NCBI GenBank assembly: GCA_036435485.1
Contig: CM071599.1
Location: 5,978,803-6,042,802 of the forward strand
From: Saposhnikovia divaricata
Taxonomy: Eukaryota; Streptophyta; Magnoliopsida; Apiales; Apiaceae
DNA: 64,000 nucleotides
Direction: 5' to 3'
The translations under genes were made by a program, and so were the position numbers. The notes under the pieces were generated by a model. The model did no database searches, was not told where the DNA came from, and was given only the letters and a program-made list of their open reading frames with translations. Of this stretch, positions 21,528-32,074 are shown piece by piece. The number at the start of each line of letters is the position of its first letter. Within the stretch, counting starts at the first letter, position 1.

Positions 21528-22739
21528 ATGTATATGAACATGAAGATGGTTGTTTGTGTGTATACATTTCATTTGCAAACCCTAATTGTCAAACATCAAA
21601 CTCTTCACAATTGTTTAATTAGGCCTGTTATTCGTGCTTATCGTACCAAAAGAATCATACCCACTACAGATTCTTTAAGTTTTACTACTTCATTTCTCGA
21701 AAACAAATGTGGGTTGTCAGGGAAAGCCCTGATCAATGCTTTGAAATATGTTCATTTTGATTCCTCTGATCAAAGACCACACTCTGTTGTCGAACTCTTT
21801 CGAACATTTGGATTCCCATTGTCTAGTATTACCAGAATCGTTAATTATCGTCCCCGGATTCTCCAATGCTATCCGGAGAAGACCATACTGCCAAAGCTTC
21901 AATTTTTGCAATCTATCTCAGCATCTCAAACACAGGTAGTTGATATTGTTACCAGAACCCCACGTATTCTTCATAGTAGTCTTGACAACCACCTAATACC
22001 TTTACTTGAGCAGCTCGAGTGTGTTACAGGCTCTTACCAAAGTGCAGTTGCTGTCATCAATTGCAATCGAAATGTACTTGATGTAGAAAGTTCTAAAGCT
22101 TCATTGTTAAATGTGAAGTTTCTTGTCACTCTTGGTGTTCCCAATTCTCAGATTTTGAAACTTTTGACAATGTATGGTAAGGTGTCAGGTATGCCAAATG
22201 ACAAATTCCGTATTGTCGTGTCAAAGATTATGGACATGGGTTTTGAACTTTCATCTTCATATTTTCTCCTTGCTCTCCAGACATTGAGTTTTACGAACGA
22301 CTCGACTTGGAAATCTAGATGTGTGTTGCTTAAAAGCTTTGGTTTCTCCGATCAAGAGATCCTTTACATGTTCAAGAAGCTGCCACAGATCATGCGTTAC
22401 GGGGAGAAGGCAATTACTGATAGAATGGAGTTTTTTTTTAATAAATTACAGTGGACAACATCTAGGTTGATAAGTAACCCAGGAGTTCTTATCTATAGCT
22501 TAGAGAAGAGGACTATCCCTAGGTGTTCGGTTCTGCAAGTTTTGGTCTCAAAGAACATCACTAGTGAGAGTTACATGTTATCGTCCATATTGAATATTTC
22601 TGTGAGAAATTTCACCGAAAAGTTTGTAAATGCATATAAGGATGAAATTCCTGATGTAATGGAGGCATATACAGGGAAGTTGAAATTTGATGAATACACT
22701 TTCAAACAGAAGGGACAGTTAAGGTTGAAGCCAGCGTGA
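21528..22739 (+). CDS. mTERF-family organellar transcription factor
   Basis: Intronless ORF of 403 residues from the ATG at 21528; an upstream in-frame TTG at 21426 exists but ATG is preferred. The N-terminus is basic and hydroxylated up to about residue 60 (IRAYRTKRIIPTTDSLSFTT), fitting a mitochondrial or plastid transit peptide. The rest is made of mTERF helical repeats with their Leu/Pro pattern, for example VVELFRTFGFPLSSITRIVN, ILPKLQFLQS, VKFLVTLGVPNSQILKLL, LLKSFGFSDQEILYMFKKLP and LQVLVSKNI. These form a superhelix that binds organellar nucleic acid for transcription termination, splicing or ribosome assembly. Length and lack of introns match the clustered plant mTERF genes. No lesion is visible. 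Two decayed relatives lie at 14050-14245 and 22858-23110, as expected of a family that expands by tandem copying. Confidence 0.88.
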   Translation: MYMNMKMVVCVYTFHLQTLIVKHQTLHNCLIRPVIRAYRTKRIIPTTDSLSFTTSFLENKCGLSGKALINALKYVHFDSSDQRPHSVVELFRTFGFPLSSITRIVNYRPRILQCYPEKTILPKLQFLQSISASQTQVVDIVTRTPRILHSSLDNHLIPLLEQLECVTGSYQSAVAVINCNRNVLDVESSKASLLNVKFLVTLGVPNSQILKLLTMYGKVSGMPNDKFRIVVSKIMDMGFELSSSYFLLALQTLSFTNDSTWKSRCVLLKSFGFSDQEILYMFKKLPQIMRYGEKAITDRMEFFFNKLQWTTSRLISNPGVLIYSLEKRTIPRCSVLQVLVSKNITSESYMLSSILNISVRNFTEKFVNAYKDEIPDVMEAYTGKLKFDEYTFKQKGQLRLKPA

Positions 22740-22857
22740 TATCTATTTAGCACCAGTTTTGTTACTGAATTTGCCGTAATACCGGGAAAAGAAGGAATGA
22801 AATGATGAAGTTCATTGTGGTAAACAGTCAAGTCTATATATCTGTTGTCGAGCACAC

Positions 22858-23110
22858 CAAGTTATCTTGGTTATAGCTTAGAGAAGAGAAGATGACCATT
22901 CTAAGGTTTTGGGCAACAGCCACATGCTACCAATAATTTTGCAGGTGCGAAACTAAATTCTCTAAATTTTATGTAGCTGAACAGAAAAGGGTGAAGTTCC
23001 AAGTGTTTGATGCGTGCAAAGGTAGGTTGGGATTTGATGGAATACAATTTAGAAGCAGAAGGGAAAGATATTAAAGTTGAAGTAGCGCTAGCTCCACATG
23101 ATGAATGAAT
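22858..23110 (+). pseudogene. Tandem mTERF remnant
   Basis: Just after the mTERF gene, tatagcttagagaagagaag repeats the gene's word at 22494-22515. Further on, ggttgggatttgatggaata ... gaagcagaagg ... ttaaagttgaag parallels the gene's 3' end near 22680-22735. Stops and gaps interrupt any frame. It is the collapsed end of a second mTERF copy. Confidence 0.6.
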
Positions 23111-23548
23111 TGTCACCATATAAAGATGGTTAATTGCTAGTTTCTCCTGATGTTAGAGTCTAATATGGTTCTAACTTCTAACCTACTTTGGTTTTAATTA
23201 CTTTATAATTTAGTTTACATGCACTTTTTGCGAATGCAATATTTTTCTTGCTGTGAAATACAGAATTCATATTAGTTATAATTTATTCTTCTATATTTTT
23301 TTTATCAAAATTATTATGTTTTAGTAAAATTTACTTAATTAATAGTTAGATGTTAAGTGGATATAGTATACATATAATGGAAATGAGAACAAAAACAAGA
23401 GGCCATGTGACTGTAATTATATAAAACAAAAAGAATATGCGGTACCCGGAGAATTAGATTAGTGTCATTTGATTTCTTTTACACAAACCAGCTTCCATGA
23501 ACGAAACACAGAAGTAGAGAGATAGAGCAAACACAAAATTACTTCTTT

Positions 23549-23565
23549 GGGGGGGGGGGGGGGGG
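23549..23565 (+). repeat. Poly-G tract
   Basis: A run of 17 G residues in otherwise AT-rich DNA, able in principle to form a G-quadruplex. Length may be uncertain because such runs are prone to sequencing error. Confidence 0.9.
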
Positions 23566-24230
23566 CAGAAACACTCTGCGCGTTGCATTTTAAAATCATA
23601 AGTTTATGAATGCCATTTATGCTTTATAGCTAAATAAATCTAAAGTATGCAAGTACAAGGTAATCTCCTTTGCTTGTTTAGATTTAATTTCAGAGTTTAA
23701 TTTTGATCTTGCTGGGTCTTGAGCTTTAATTTGGGCAGTCCACAATATTTAAGTTAATGCATTTAGTTGTTCTGAAATGATATAAATCATCTCCTATATA
23801 TTAGCCTTCCTTGATTTAAAGCCTGTTTGACCAGCACCACTTAAAAATCTTGTTACTTAGACTTTCTTACCATTTTGATAATCTCCATCATATACGGAAA
23901 GTTAATTATTAGTTCTTCTGATCTTTATAAAGTTGCATATTTCTAACCCTCTTTTATGGTTCTAGATCTTAAAGTTAAATATTTCTTTTATACTTTAGCA
24001 CACTTTTTTATTTACTGAAATATTTTCTTGCATTGACGTATACATCATAGAATTCATCACACCAGATATCTTTTTTTTTTCCAGATACATGTCTTATTGA
24101 ATACTACTATTCTTAATAAGTATGCATGGTCAAAAAACGACAATTAAAATGAAATGGAGGAAGTACTAACTAATGTCCAGGAGAGATCCAACCGTAAAAA
24201 ATTATCTAAAATCCTTCTGCACTACTATTA
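23566..24230. other. Intergenic, nothing recognised
   Basis: AT-rich spacer between the mTERF remnant and the 3' end of the NET2-like gene. A word near 24150 (aaatggaggaagta) resembles half of a Stowaway end, but no partner was found. Confidence 0.45.
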
Positions 24231-25532
24231 TTAGGTTGTTTGTAAGAGGGCATCACTATCCTTCTCCTGGTTAAGAAGCTTCTTCTTGACTTCTTTGTAG
24301 TTTCTTAAAACTGTTGTGTATTCTTTCATAAGAATCTTTTCTTTATCTTCTAAACCATTCAAGAGCAACTGCGGCCAGTTTAGCTCCTCCTCAGACTCTT
24401 CTCCTTTATTTGATGTTTCGACATTGGTTTGCTTCTCTACGGATTGGGATGGACCTTCCTTCTCCGCCTTGTCAGATTTATCATGTTTTTTTTCACCTTC
24501 ACTCTTCTGATCCAAAACAGGTAATGCTCTTTGATTCTGTTTAGTTGTGTCTGCCTTCATTTCATCTGTCTTTGAAGCATTGGAGCTCAACACACTGTCG
24601 CCAGCTGATACTTCATGGTTTTTGTCATCCGATGTTTCTTGTTTCTGCTCTACTTCCTCATCTGGCTTTACACTTTGAAGCTTCTCAGATAGTTGATCAA
24701 GTCTACTACGAGCCTCATTGAAACGTGCTCGTAGGTTAGTTCTCTTAATTACAACATTCTGGTTTAAATTGTTGAGTCCTTTAAATTTGTCTTCTAAATC
24801 CTTTACTCTATTGCTCAAAATGTGTTGGTCGTCTGCCAGAGTTGCTTTATCATCTTCCAAGTGTCGAATGTGTGAGTTAAGTTCACTTGCTTCTGCTGTC
24901 AGCCTTTCAAGTAAAGCAGTCTGCGACGAAACTGAACTTTCCAGATTGATCACCTTATTGACAAGATCATCAATGTTCTGAGCCATTTCTGTTACGGTGA
25001 TAGAGTTAGCATCATATTCTTCTTTAATTTTATGCCTCATTGCCTCCAATTTCTGTCCCTCGGGGCCAACCTCGTCTTGATTTATGCTTTTAAACTCTCC
25101 AGCTAGCGCCTCTGGATCATAATGCTTATCCAGTCTTTCATCAGGAGAAAACTTGTGTTTAAGTGATTTCAATCTTCGACGAACCTCCTCAAGATTTTGG
25201 CGCTCTGCTTCAGCTTCCTTGTTAGACTTATCTTACTTACTTTGCAAGTGAGTCAGCGTCTCTTGGCAAGACTTGAGTGCTGCTTTTGCCATCAAATTTC
25301 TTGCATCATTATCTTCAATTAAGGGTTTTGATACCAAACTCTTCTTCCAACCTACTAATCTTATCTTGTTTCTCTGTAATCTCATTCTCGATTCCATTGT
25401 ACTTTTCAATTCCACTTTCATAAGAACTCTTTACATATTCCTTTACACTTTTACAGTCTGCAATTCTAAGATATTTTTCTGAAGCTTATCTATCTCTTCA
25501 AACGCTTCAGCCTTTGTCAAACCAGACTTGGG

Positions 25533-25578
25533 AGCTGACTTAGGTTTTTTTTTTTTGCTAAATAGCTGACTTAGGTTT
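25533..25578 (-). mobile_element. Tiny retroposon-like insertion in the NET2-like exon
   Basis: agctgacttaggttt occurs twice (25533-25547 and 25564-25578) around 16 extra bases that, on the minus strand, read ATTTAGC followed by nine A. A 15-bp target duplication plus an A tail is the pattern of a severely 5'-truncated LINE/SINE insertion. The 31 added bases shift the frame. Confidence 0.6.
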
Positions 25579-26173
25579 AATCTGAGTGTAAGTCGGTTTT
25601 GTCTTCTGTTGAAGTTTCTTTGGGGCATCTGTGACTTGGGACTTTTTTGGAGCATCTGGAACCTTAGGAACATTTGAAGACGGCGGCCCCTGTTGTAACT
25701 TTAAAGGAGGTTTTTTAGCAATGAAATCTAAATCATCATCGTCATCGTCATCATCCATAGAATACTGAACTTGCTCTGGTAGACAAGTAGCGATTGTGGT
25801 GTTGGCTTTCTGTAAATCTGTAGATAACTTGTCATATCTTTCTGCCAAAGCTCGATAAGCACGATACGCTTCTTCAACGAATTCTATTAACTCAGGAGTC
25901 AGGCCCCCCTTTTGTAGTACATTTCTGCCTTCTGGATAAAGGTGTCCCCACTCCCCATCCTCTTGGAACAGCTTTAACACATATTCCACCTTCTCCTCCA
26001 TATCTATAACATAAAAATGTTCAGTGAGTTACCTTTTTAAATAACAGCCTTTGTACTTGCACTGTTTTGATAAAAATAGACTAAATTTCTAGCTGTCAAA
26101 AAAAAAAAAAAAACTCATTCTGCCCTAACCAGAAACACAAACATAAGGTAACATTAAAATTTTATCAAATTTA

Positions 26174-26521
26174 GGCCCCGTTTGGTATTGCTTTTGCTTA
26201 CAGAAACAACAGCTTATTTCTGAAAAACAGGTAAAATGTTTTTTGGTAAACTTTAAAAGCAGCTTTTTTGAAAAGTGTTTTTGGGTGAAAAGCTACTTTT
26301 AGAGAAAGCATGTCCCCCCATACTTTTGAAAAAAGCTGCTTTTCAGTTTTTACATCAACATCAAACCTCACCAAAAACATTATTTTTTAAAAAATAATAT
26401 GCAAACCATGCATATACCAAAAATATTACCAAACAGTTATCTGATTTTCGCAACATCACTTATTTTAACAGCACTTTTTTCAATAGCACAACAGTTTTTA
26501 ACAACAATCCCAAAGAGAGCC
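26174..26521. mobile_element. PIF/Harbinger (Tourist-like) MITE in the NET2-like intron
   Basis: 348 bp with terminal inverted repeats starting GGCCCCGTTTGGTATT and ending, imperfectly, AATCCCAAAGAGAGCC. It is flanked by tta on both sides (26171-26173 and 26522-26524), the usual target duplication of this superfamily. Confidence 0.65.
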
Positions 26522-26860
26522 TTAATCTCGCACAAATACCTTGAAAATGTGCATGCATATATGATTTTAAACTCAGAAGTTGTGAGACGATTACCTTGCA
26601 TGCTTTGTTCAAGCCATCTAGATTGTTTAGTTCTAATATAACTAGCCCACCACCATGAATAGGCATTGCTTGCAGCTCTCTGCAACATTTTCGAATATAT
26701 ATACGATGAAATCTTTTTTCTCCGAGTTGATAAACTTTGCAGTGGTGAGATCCAAATGTGATGAATGTGCAGAGAGAGAGAGAGTAGTTGAAGAGAAATA
26801 GATGGCAAGAAAATATCTAGTAAATTATAAATAAACAGAAAAAATCAAAGTATCCCTTTA

Positions 26861-27755
26861 CACCATCTCCAACCCAAGACACCAAAATAGTGTAAATAGT
26901 GTAAATAGTGTCCTAGGGACATTATTTTGGTGAAAAAATTACACCATGCACAAAATACATTCCAATCCATGGTCACTATACTTGACACTAAAAAGAATCT
27001 TTCACCAATTAAATAGAATATTCTAACTTTGTTCAATTTTTACATTATTAATAGCTATTATATTTTAAATTGTAATGTTATGGTCGCACAATACTAAATT
27101 TATTAATATAAAAAGTTATTTAGAAAAAAAAAATTAATATCCAAATTTTGTTAAAATTTAGTCAAAAGTTTAAAATGGAGTAAATTTAGTTAAAATTTAG
27201 GTTGATCAGTGATCCACATTCCAGTAGCAAAGCTCATGGTGTATAAATTAATAAGTTGAAAGTCCAAGAACACGAGCCATGATCTTTTAAAGATGGCATC
27301 TTATGATTATCTTTTAACTTCTTATTAATCATTATGATGTTATTTTTATAATTAAATTTGGTGTGTTGTTTATAATTCATGATTAAGAATTATTTTCAAG
27401 GTTTTGTGTGAAAGTTTAAAATAAACAAAATATATTTTAGAATTAACAAGTTGAGAAGTAAGAAGTTTCAATTGATAAAAAATTAAAGTTAAAAATTAGA
27501 AGAACAAATAAGTTTAGTAGGACATGGATGGGAAAAAAATTGTTTTGTTAACAAATATAGAGACATTGTTGGAATTTTGAAAGTCACAAAATTTGGTGAC
27601 CAAGGATCACCAAATGTACTTTTGTCACCAAATTTGGTAACCCTAAACTCATTTGGTGATTTTGGGTCACTATTTTAGTGTTGCATTGGAGTAGGTTTGA
27701 CATTATATCCATCACTATTATAGTGATTTAGTGTTGGGTTGGAGTTGCTCTTATT
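26861..27755. mobile_element. MITE-like element upstream of the NET2-like gene
   Basis: caccatctccaacccaagac at the left is mirrored by gtgttgggttggagttg at the right (27730-27746). Inner parts also pair loosely (blocks such as ttggtgatttt and cactattttag). No coding capacity. Ends and target duplication are uncertain. Confidence 0.45.
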
Positions 27756-27775
27756 ACACATGCATGGCTAGGAGT

Positions 27776-28273
27776 AGGGCTGATTATTCGGTTATAACCG
27801 AACCGAATTACCGAATACCGAATAACTGAATAAGGCCAAATATTATAAACAAATAAGGAACCGAAATATTTCGGTTCGGTAACCGAACCGAAATATTTAT
27901 TTCGGTTATTTTACCGAAATAACCGAATTATATATATTTATATATTTTATTTTACATATTAAATATAAAAATATAAATATTATTATTTTACATATAAATA
28001 ATTATTATTTTACATAAAAAAATTATTATTTACATATAAAATATAAATATTATTATTTTACATATAAAAAATTATTAATTTACATATAAAAAATTATTAT
28101 TTTACAAATAAAATATAACTATTATTATTTTACATATAAAATACTGATAAAAGAATTAAGAAATAAGAAGAGAATTTACAAATAAAATATAACTATTATT
28201 ATTTTACATATAAAATACTGATAAAAGAATTAAGAAATAAGAAGAGAATTTACAAATAAAATATAACTATTAT
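27776..28273. repeat. CCGAA-rich repeat followed by AT-rich tandem repeat
   Basis: 27790-27930 is crowded with direct and inverted CCGAA/TTCGG words. From 27930 come short TTATTATTTTACATATAAA units. At 28101-28273 there is a clear tandem repeat with a 74-bp period (starts 28101, 28175, 28249), two full units and a partial one. Confidence 0.8.
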
Positions 28274-28334
28274 TAATTTACGTAGAAGTAGACATGCTAC
28301 CAAATTCACTAACGTACTGGAAAAATGTCAAGAA

Positions 28335-28466
28335 TAACTAATTGCAACATAAAGTGCACCTGTTGACACACGACCTGAGTAAACAACTTCTTCAGCTGCA
28401 CGTCCGTCCTCCAAGAAGAGTAACCAAGCGCCCACGCAACTCATCGATAAAAAGCAGATATCCAAA
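28335..28466 (-). pseudogene. FtsH7/FtsH9-type metalloprotease exon fragment
   Basis: The minus strand encodes YLLFIDELRGRLVTLLGG, then, after an extra two bases near 28408, RAAEEVVYSGRVSTGAL. This segment of the M41 peptidase domain is characteristic of the plastid-envelope FtsH7/FtsH9 subgroup of ATP-dependent proteases. The catalytic HEXXH lies upstream in the family and is not present. The fragment ends about 240 bp from the copia LTR and does not resume beyond that element. It is a captured or left-over exon, not a gene. Confidence 0.65.
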
Positions 28467-28702
28467 ATACGACAATTGCAACATATTTCATATGATGAAC
28501 TGGAAAAGCAGATCAAGCATGACCAATAAGGTAAAAAGATGAGATCGATCATATTTAAAAAAGTAGATTCTCTATGGAAAACAGTAAATTACACTGCACC
28601 CGCAATTTCCTGCGCATGATACATCATATTATTACCTTCATTTCACAAAGAGATGCATTTTAGTTTATTTTTGCATAGACCGAAAATATTTCTTCAAGTT
28701 CT

Positions 28703-29011
28703 TGTTGGATAATTAATTTAAATTTGGTTGTTGTCCATTCTTGGTAAATTGGTGCGAAATAAAGCTCCGCAAATCTTGTGATCAGCTGGTTGAAGAAGTC
28801 AACAGCAGTATGGAGTGATTTTAGTAATTTATTTTGGTTTTGTTCTATTATGAGTTGTGATTGATAATCACTTGTTTCCCAGTCCTAAAGGTGTTTACAC
28901 GTTTTCTGTTCTCCTATATATGTAATCAGTTTCTTTATGAATAAAACCAAGACTTAGACACGAATACATTCTCTCTTGTTTCTACTGCAAATAAACAGAT
29001 TGTTTTCAACA
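28703..29011 (+). repeat. 5' LTR of the split copia element
   Basis: 309 bp, TGTTGGATAATTAA ... TTTTCAACA; paired with 41298-41610. A TATA-like TCCTATATATG and polyadenylation-like AATAAA sit near the end. Confidence 0.95.
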
Positions 29012-29014
29012 ATC

Positions 29015-29025
29015 TGGTATCAGAG
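29015..29025 (+). promoter_or_regulatory. Primer-binding site of the split copia element
   Basis: TGGTATCAGAG, three bases inside the 5' LTR, matching initiator tRNA-Met. Confidence 0.88.
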
Positions 29026-29044
29026 ACTTAGACCTTTTTGGTAT

Positions 29045-30004
29045 ATGCCAAAGTATATGCCCAGAAACACTATGACGAAAATAGGGAAGAATAAGGATGG
29101 ATCGTTGAGTCTCAGTTATCCTATGATGACTAAGGAAAATTATACAGCATGGGCCTTGAAGATGAAAGTATACATGCAGGCACATGCCGTTTGGGAGGCG
29201 ATTGAATCTATTGGTTCAAAAACCACAGTTGATGACAGGATCGATAAAATAGCCTTGGCTGCAATATACCAAGGCATTCCTGAAGATATTTTGCTTACTT
29301 TAGCAGAGAAAAAGACTGCAAAAGAAGCCTGGGAGGCCGTGAAAACGATGTGCCAAGGCACTGATCGTGCTAAGAAGGCGAGAGTTCAAACACTCAAGGC
29401 GGATTTTGAATCAATGAACATGAAGGAGACAGACTCGTTGGATGAGTTCTATTTAAAACTGAATGGGCTCGTTGCAAATATACGGGCCCTTGGAGAAAGT
29501 ATTGACGAATCGTATATGGTGAAGAAAATTTTACGTGCTGTTCCAGGAAATTTTTTACAGATTGCTTCCACTATCGAGCAGTTTGGAAATCTCGAGGTTA
29601 TGACAGTAGAAGAAACCATCGGTTCCTTAAAGGCTCACGAAGAAAGATTGCGAGGTCAAACTGAAAGTGGCAAGAACCAACTACTCCTTACTGAAGAAGA
29701 ATGGATCAAGAAAGATAAGGAAGAGGGAAAACTATTATTGACCATAGAAGAGTGGCAGAGGCGAAGCAACAAAACAGTAGAAGGATCACAGGGTCAGAGA
29801 TTTCGTGGAAAAGATAACACCAGGTGGGGTCGAGACAAAAGCAGAGTCAGATGCTTTAATTGTAACGCTTTTGGTCATTATGCTGCAGAATGTAAAAAAC
29901 CAAAGCGAGAGAAGGAGGCCAGGGAAGAGGCTCACTTTGTTAATATCCCAGATGACGAACCAACTTTACTCTTGGCTAAGTGTGAAGAAACAAAGACACT
30001 GTGA
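29045..30004 (+). CDS. Copia Gag protein
   Basis: 319 residues from the ATG at 29045 (another at 29072 is possible). The N-terminal part holds the UBN2-type Gag core (NYTAWALKMKVYMQAHAVWE, near residue 40; FYLKLNGLVANIRALGE, near 140). A charged Glu/Lys segment follows, then one zinc knuckle CX2CX4HX4C (CFNCNAFGHYAAEC) near residue 280. It builds the cytoplasmic particle that packages element RNA. In intact relatives gag runs into protease; here a TGA at 30002-30004 ends it about 55 bases before the protease start WYLDN, which was later cut by the nested element. Confidence 0.88.
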   Translation: MPKYMPRNTMTKIGKNKDGSLSLSYPMMTKENYTAWALKMKVYMQAHAVWEAIESIGSKTTVDDRIDKIALAAIYQGIPEDILLTLAEKKTAKEAWEAVKTMCQGTDRAKKARVQTLKADFESMNMKETDSLDEFYLKLNGLVANIRALGESIDESYMVKKILRAVPGNFLQIASTIEQFGNLEVMTVEETIGSLKAHEERLRGQTESGKNQLLLTEEEWIKKDKEEGKLLLTIEEWQRRSNKTVEGSQGQRFRGKDNTRWGRDKSRVRCFNCNAFGHYAAECKKPKREKEAREEAHFVNIPDDEPTLLLAKCEETKTL

Positions 30005-30093
30005 TGATGACTAATGAGGAGAAGGTTACACCAAAACTGAGCTCAAGAGACAATTCAAATACTATGGTATCAAATTTGTGGTACCTTGACAAT

Positions 30094-30975
30094 TGTTGCT
30101 CTAAAAATTAAGCGTTTTAAATTGCAAGCGAACAATTCGTTTTGTTGTAAAATTTATGATTCGTTCCACAGGGACTAATTTTATTCGCGGTCCTTAAATT
30201 CTAATTTAATCGGATTAGAACAATTAATTTTGAATTTTGATTTTACCCTAATTAATTCCTAATTTTAAACTCTAAATTTATTCTAATTAATCTAAAAAGT
30301 ATAAATTATTCTAAAATTAATCTAAAAATTATTCTAAAAATTAAAACTAGATTTATTCTAAAACTCTTTTTTTTTTAAACTTTAAAAATTATTTACAGAA
30401 AATTTTAAATAAAAAGTCGACATGATTGCTTTGTAAAATAACTAGCCAAAAACATTACCAATATCCCAAAACAAACTAGTTCATAATTCGATTAATCAAG
30501 TAAACAAATTCTAATTTTTTTATTTTCAACAAAAATAAAAACGAACAAAAAACACCAAAAGAAACTAGATTAATCAAGTAAACTAGATTTTTTTTAGCAA
30601 CTACAATTCACAAGAAACTCGAAAGAAGAACCCAGTCGACTCACCAAAAACGAACACTCAGTAGCACCTAAAAAAATTCGAACTCAGCAAAAAAAAATAA
30701 TAATAAATAAATAAATAAATAGCAATGCAGCCGCGTTTGTGTGAAGCGAATAAAGGACAGGGGAGGTGCTGGCTTGTGGTTTTAGTGTGGGAGAGAGACA
30801 CAGGAGAACAAAATGAACGCAAAAGCATGAAAAATAAAACTGGCATTGTTTCGATTAAAACAAAAAAAAAAGGGAGAGAATTTGCTGCAGTCAATTGTAA
30901 AAGGAAAAGGGAAGGAGGGGTGTTCGACTAAGAGGGAGGATAAGATGCAGGGGAAAAAGCATTTCGTGGTTTTTG

Positions 30976-31058
<83 letters not shown>

Positions 31059-32059
31059 GAGGCTGGGTTTTGGGGTGATCAAAAAGAAGAGGAGTAAGAA
31101 GGAATAAAATGAGAAGAATAAGGAAGGGAACGAACAGGTGCTGTGTTTGAGGCTTTAACGAAGGAGAATAGATACAGGGGAAAAAAAAGATGAGTTGTTA
31201 TAAATTGCAAAAGAAAACAGAGCTAAAAAATTGAGGCTTCGAATTAACACATAGAAAACAGGTAAACAAATGTAGGAAATTGATAAAACTAGTTTTTTTG
31301 TTTTTTTTAAAATTTAAATACGATAATAAAGAAATTAACTACGAAATTAAAATTTTACACTAAAACGAGGATTTGAAAATTATTGGCCCACAATAAAATG
31401 GATTTTTAAAGGGGCGTAATTAAAATTAGCAACTAAGAACACGAAATTAAATTTCGTTACTTTCAACCCCAAGTGGTTAGCAACGGGATTTACGAAAATA
31501 ACGAAACAAGACAACAATAACGAAAGAGCAAGACAAGAAATTAAAGGAAAATGAAATTGCATTAAAATTAAAAAGTGTTTACAAGATTTGAAACTAAGAA
31601 AAATACAAGAAATTAAAACTACCTTAAAATCTAAGTTACTAAATACAAGGGGGGTTAGGGGGTATTTATAGGATAGAAATTAGGGTTAAGGGGGGTGTTG
31701 GGTTAATCCCCACCATACATTTGTGGTGTGTGGTGGTGAAATCCTAGCCATCTATTTGTTTCCTTCCTCCTTAAGCTTTGAAGAGTTGATCTTGGCCATA
31801 CACTTATGTAATGTGTTGGGATGATCTCCACCTTCCACTTGTCTTGAAATATTCCTTTTGCTCCAAGCTCCTAATTCTTTTCCTTCTTTCATTTTTGGTC
31901 CTTTTTCTTCCTCTTTTTCCCTTCCTTGCTCTTTATTTATTTATTTTTCCATTTCTTTATTTATTTACGAATTTCCTGAAATGCAACAAAATAAATTATT
32001 AAAATACGAGTTCAAGCAATAAATAGGTAATAAAAATATGCAAAAATATGCACTTATCA
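30094..32059 (-). repeat. 3' LTR of the Athila/Tat-type element
   Basis: 1966 bp, TGTTGCTCTAAA ... CACTTATCA on the + strand, highly similar to 36403-38364. Contains an uninterrupted (GA)39 tract at 30978-31055. Confidence 0.95.
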
Positions 32060-32074
32060 AATGCCCCCATACCT
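32060..32074 (-). promoter_or_regulatory. Polypurine tract of the Athila/Tat-type element
   Basis: The minus strand reads AGGTATGGGGGCATT directly before the 3' LTR. Very similar words (AGGTATGGGGGAGG) occur again at about 33765-33780 and 33905-33920. Confidence 0.65.

Larger units (their letters stand above)
24231..26688 (-). pseudogene. NET2-like actin-binding (KIP1/NAB domain) gene, broken
   Basis: Exon 1 (26595-26688) encodes MLQRAASNAYSWWWASYIRT and the start of the NAB actin-binding domain, with a good donor AAG/GTAATC. Exon 2 (24231-26003, acceptor ATAG) begins DMEEKVEYVLKLF. It continues with FVEEAYRAYRALAERYDKLS, then long coiled coils (NLESSVSSQTALLERLTAE) and the family's C-terminal region NWPQLLLNGLEDKEKI ... 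VLRNYKEVKKKL. NET2 proteins join the plasma membrane to actin, mostly in pollen. Lesions: two offsetting frame changes (near 25950 and 25900) scramble about 20 NAB residues; a 16-bp insertion at 25548-25563; frame changes near 25450 and 25325; a TAA at 25233-25235. The protein would be short for the family. Kept as a pseudogene; sequencing error could not explain all lesions. Confidence 0.85.

Noticed and set aside
24316..24981. Plus-strand ORFs opposite the NET2-like gene
   Set aside because: Antisense shadows of the coiled-coil coding frame.
30846..31082. ORFs across the GA tract (Arg-Glu or Leu-Ser repeats)
   Set aside because: Products of microsatellite translation inside an LTR; not conserved as protein.
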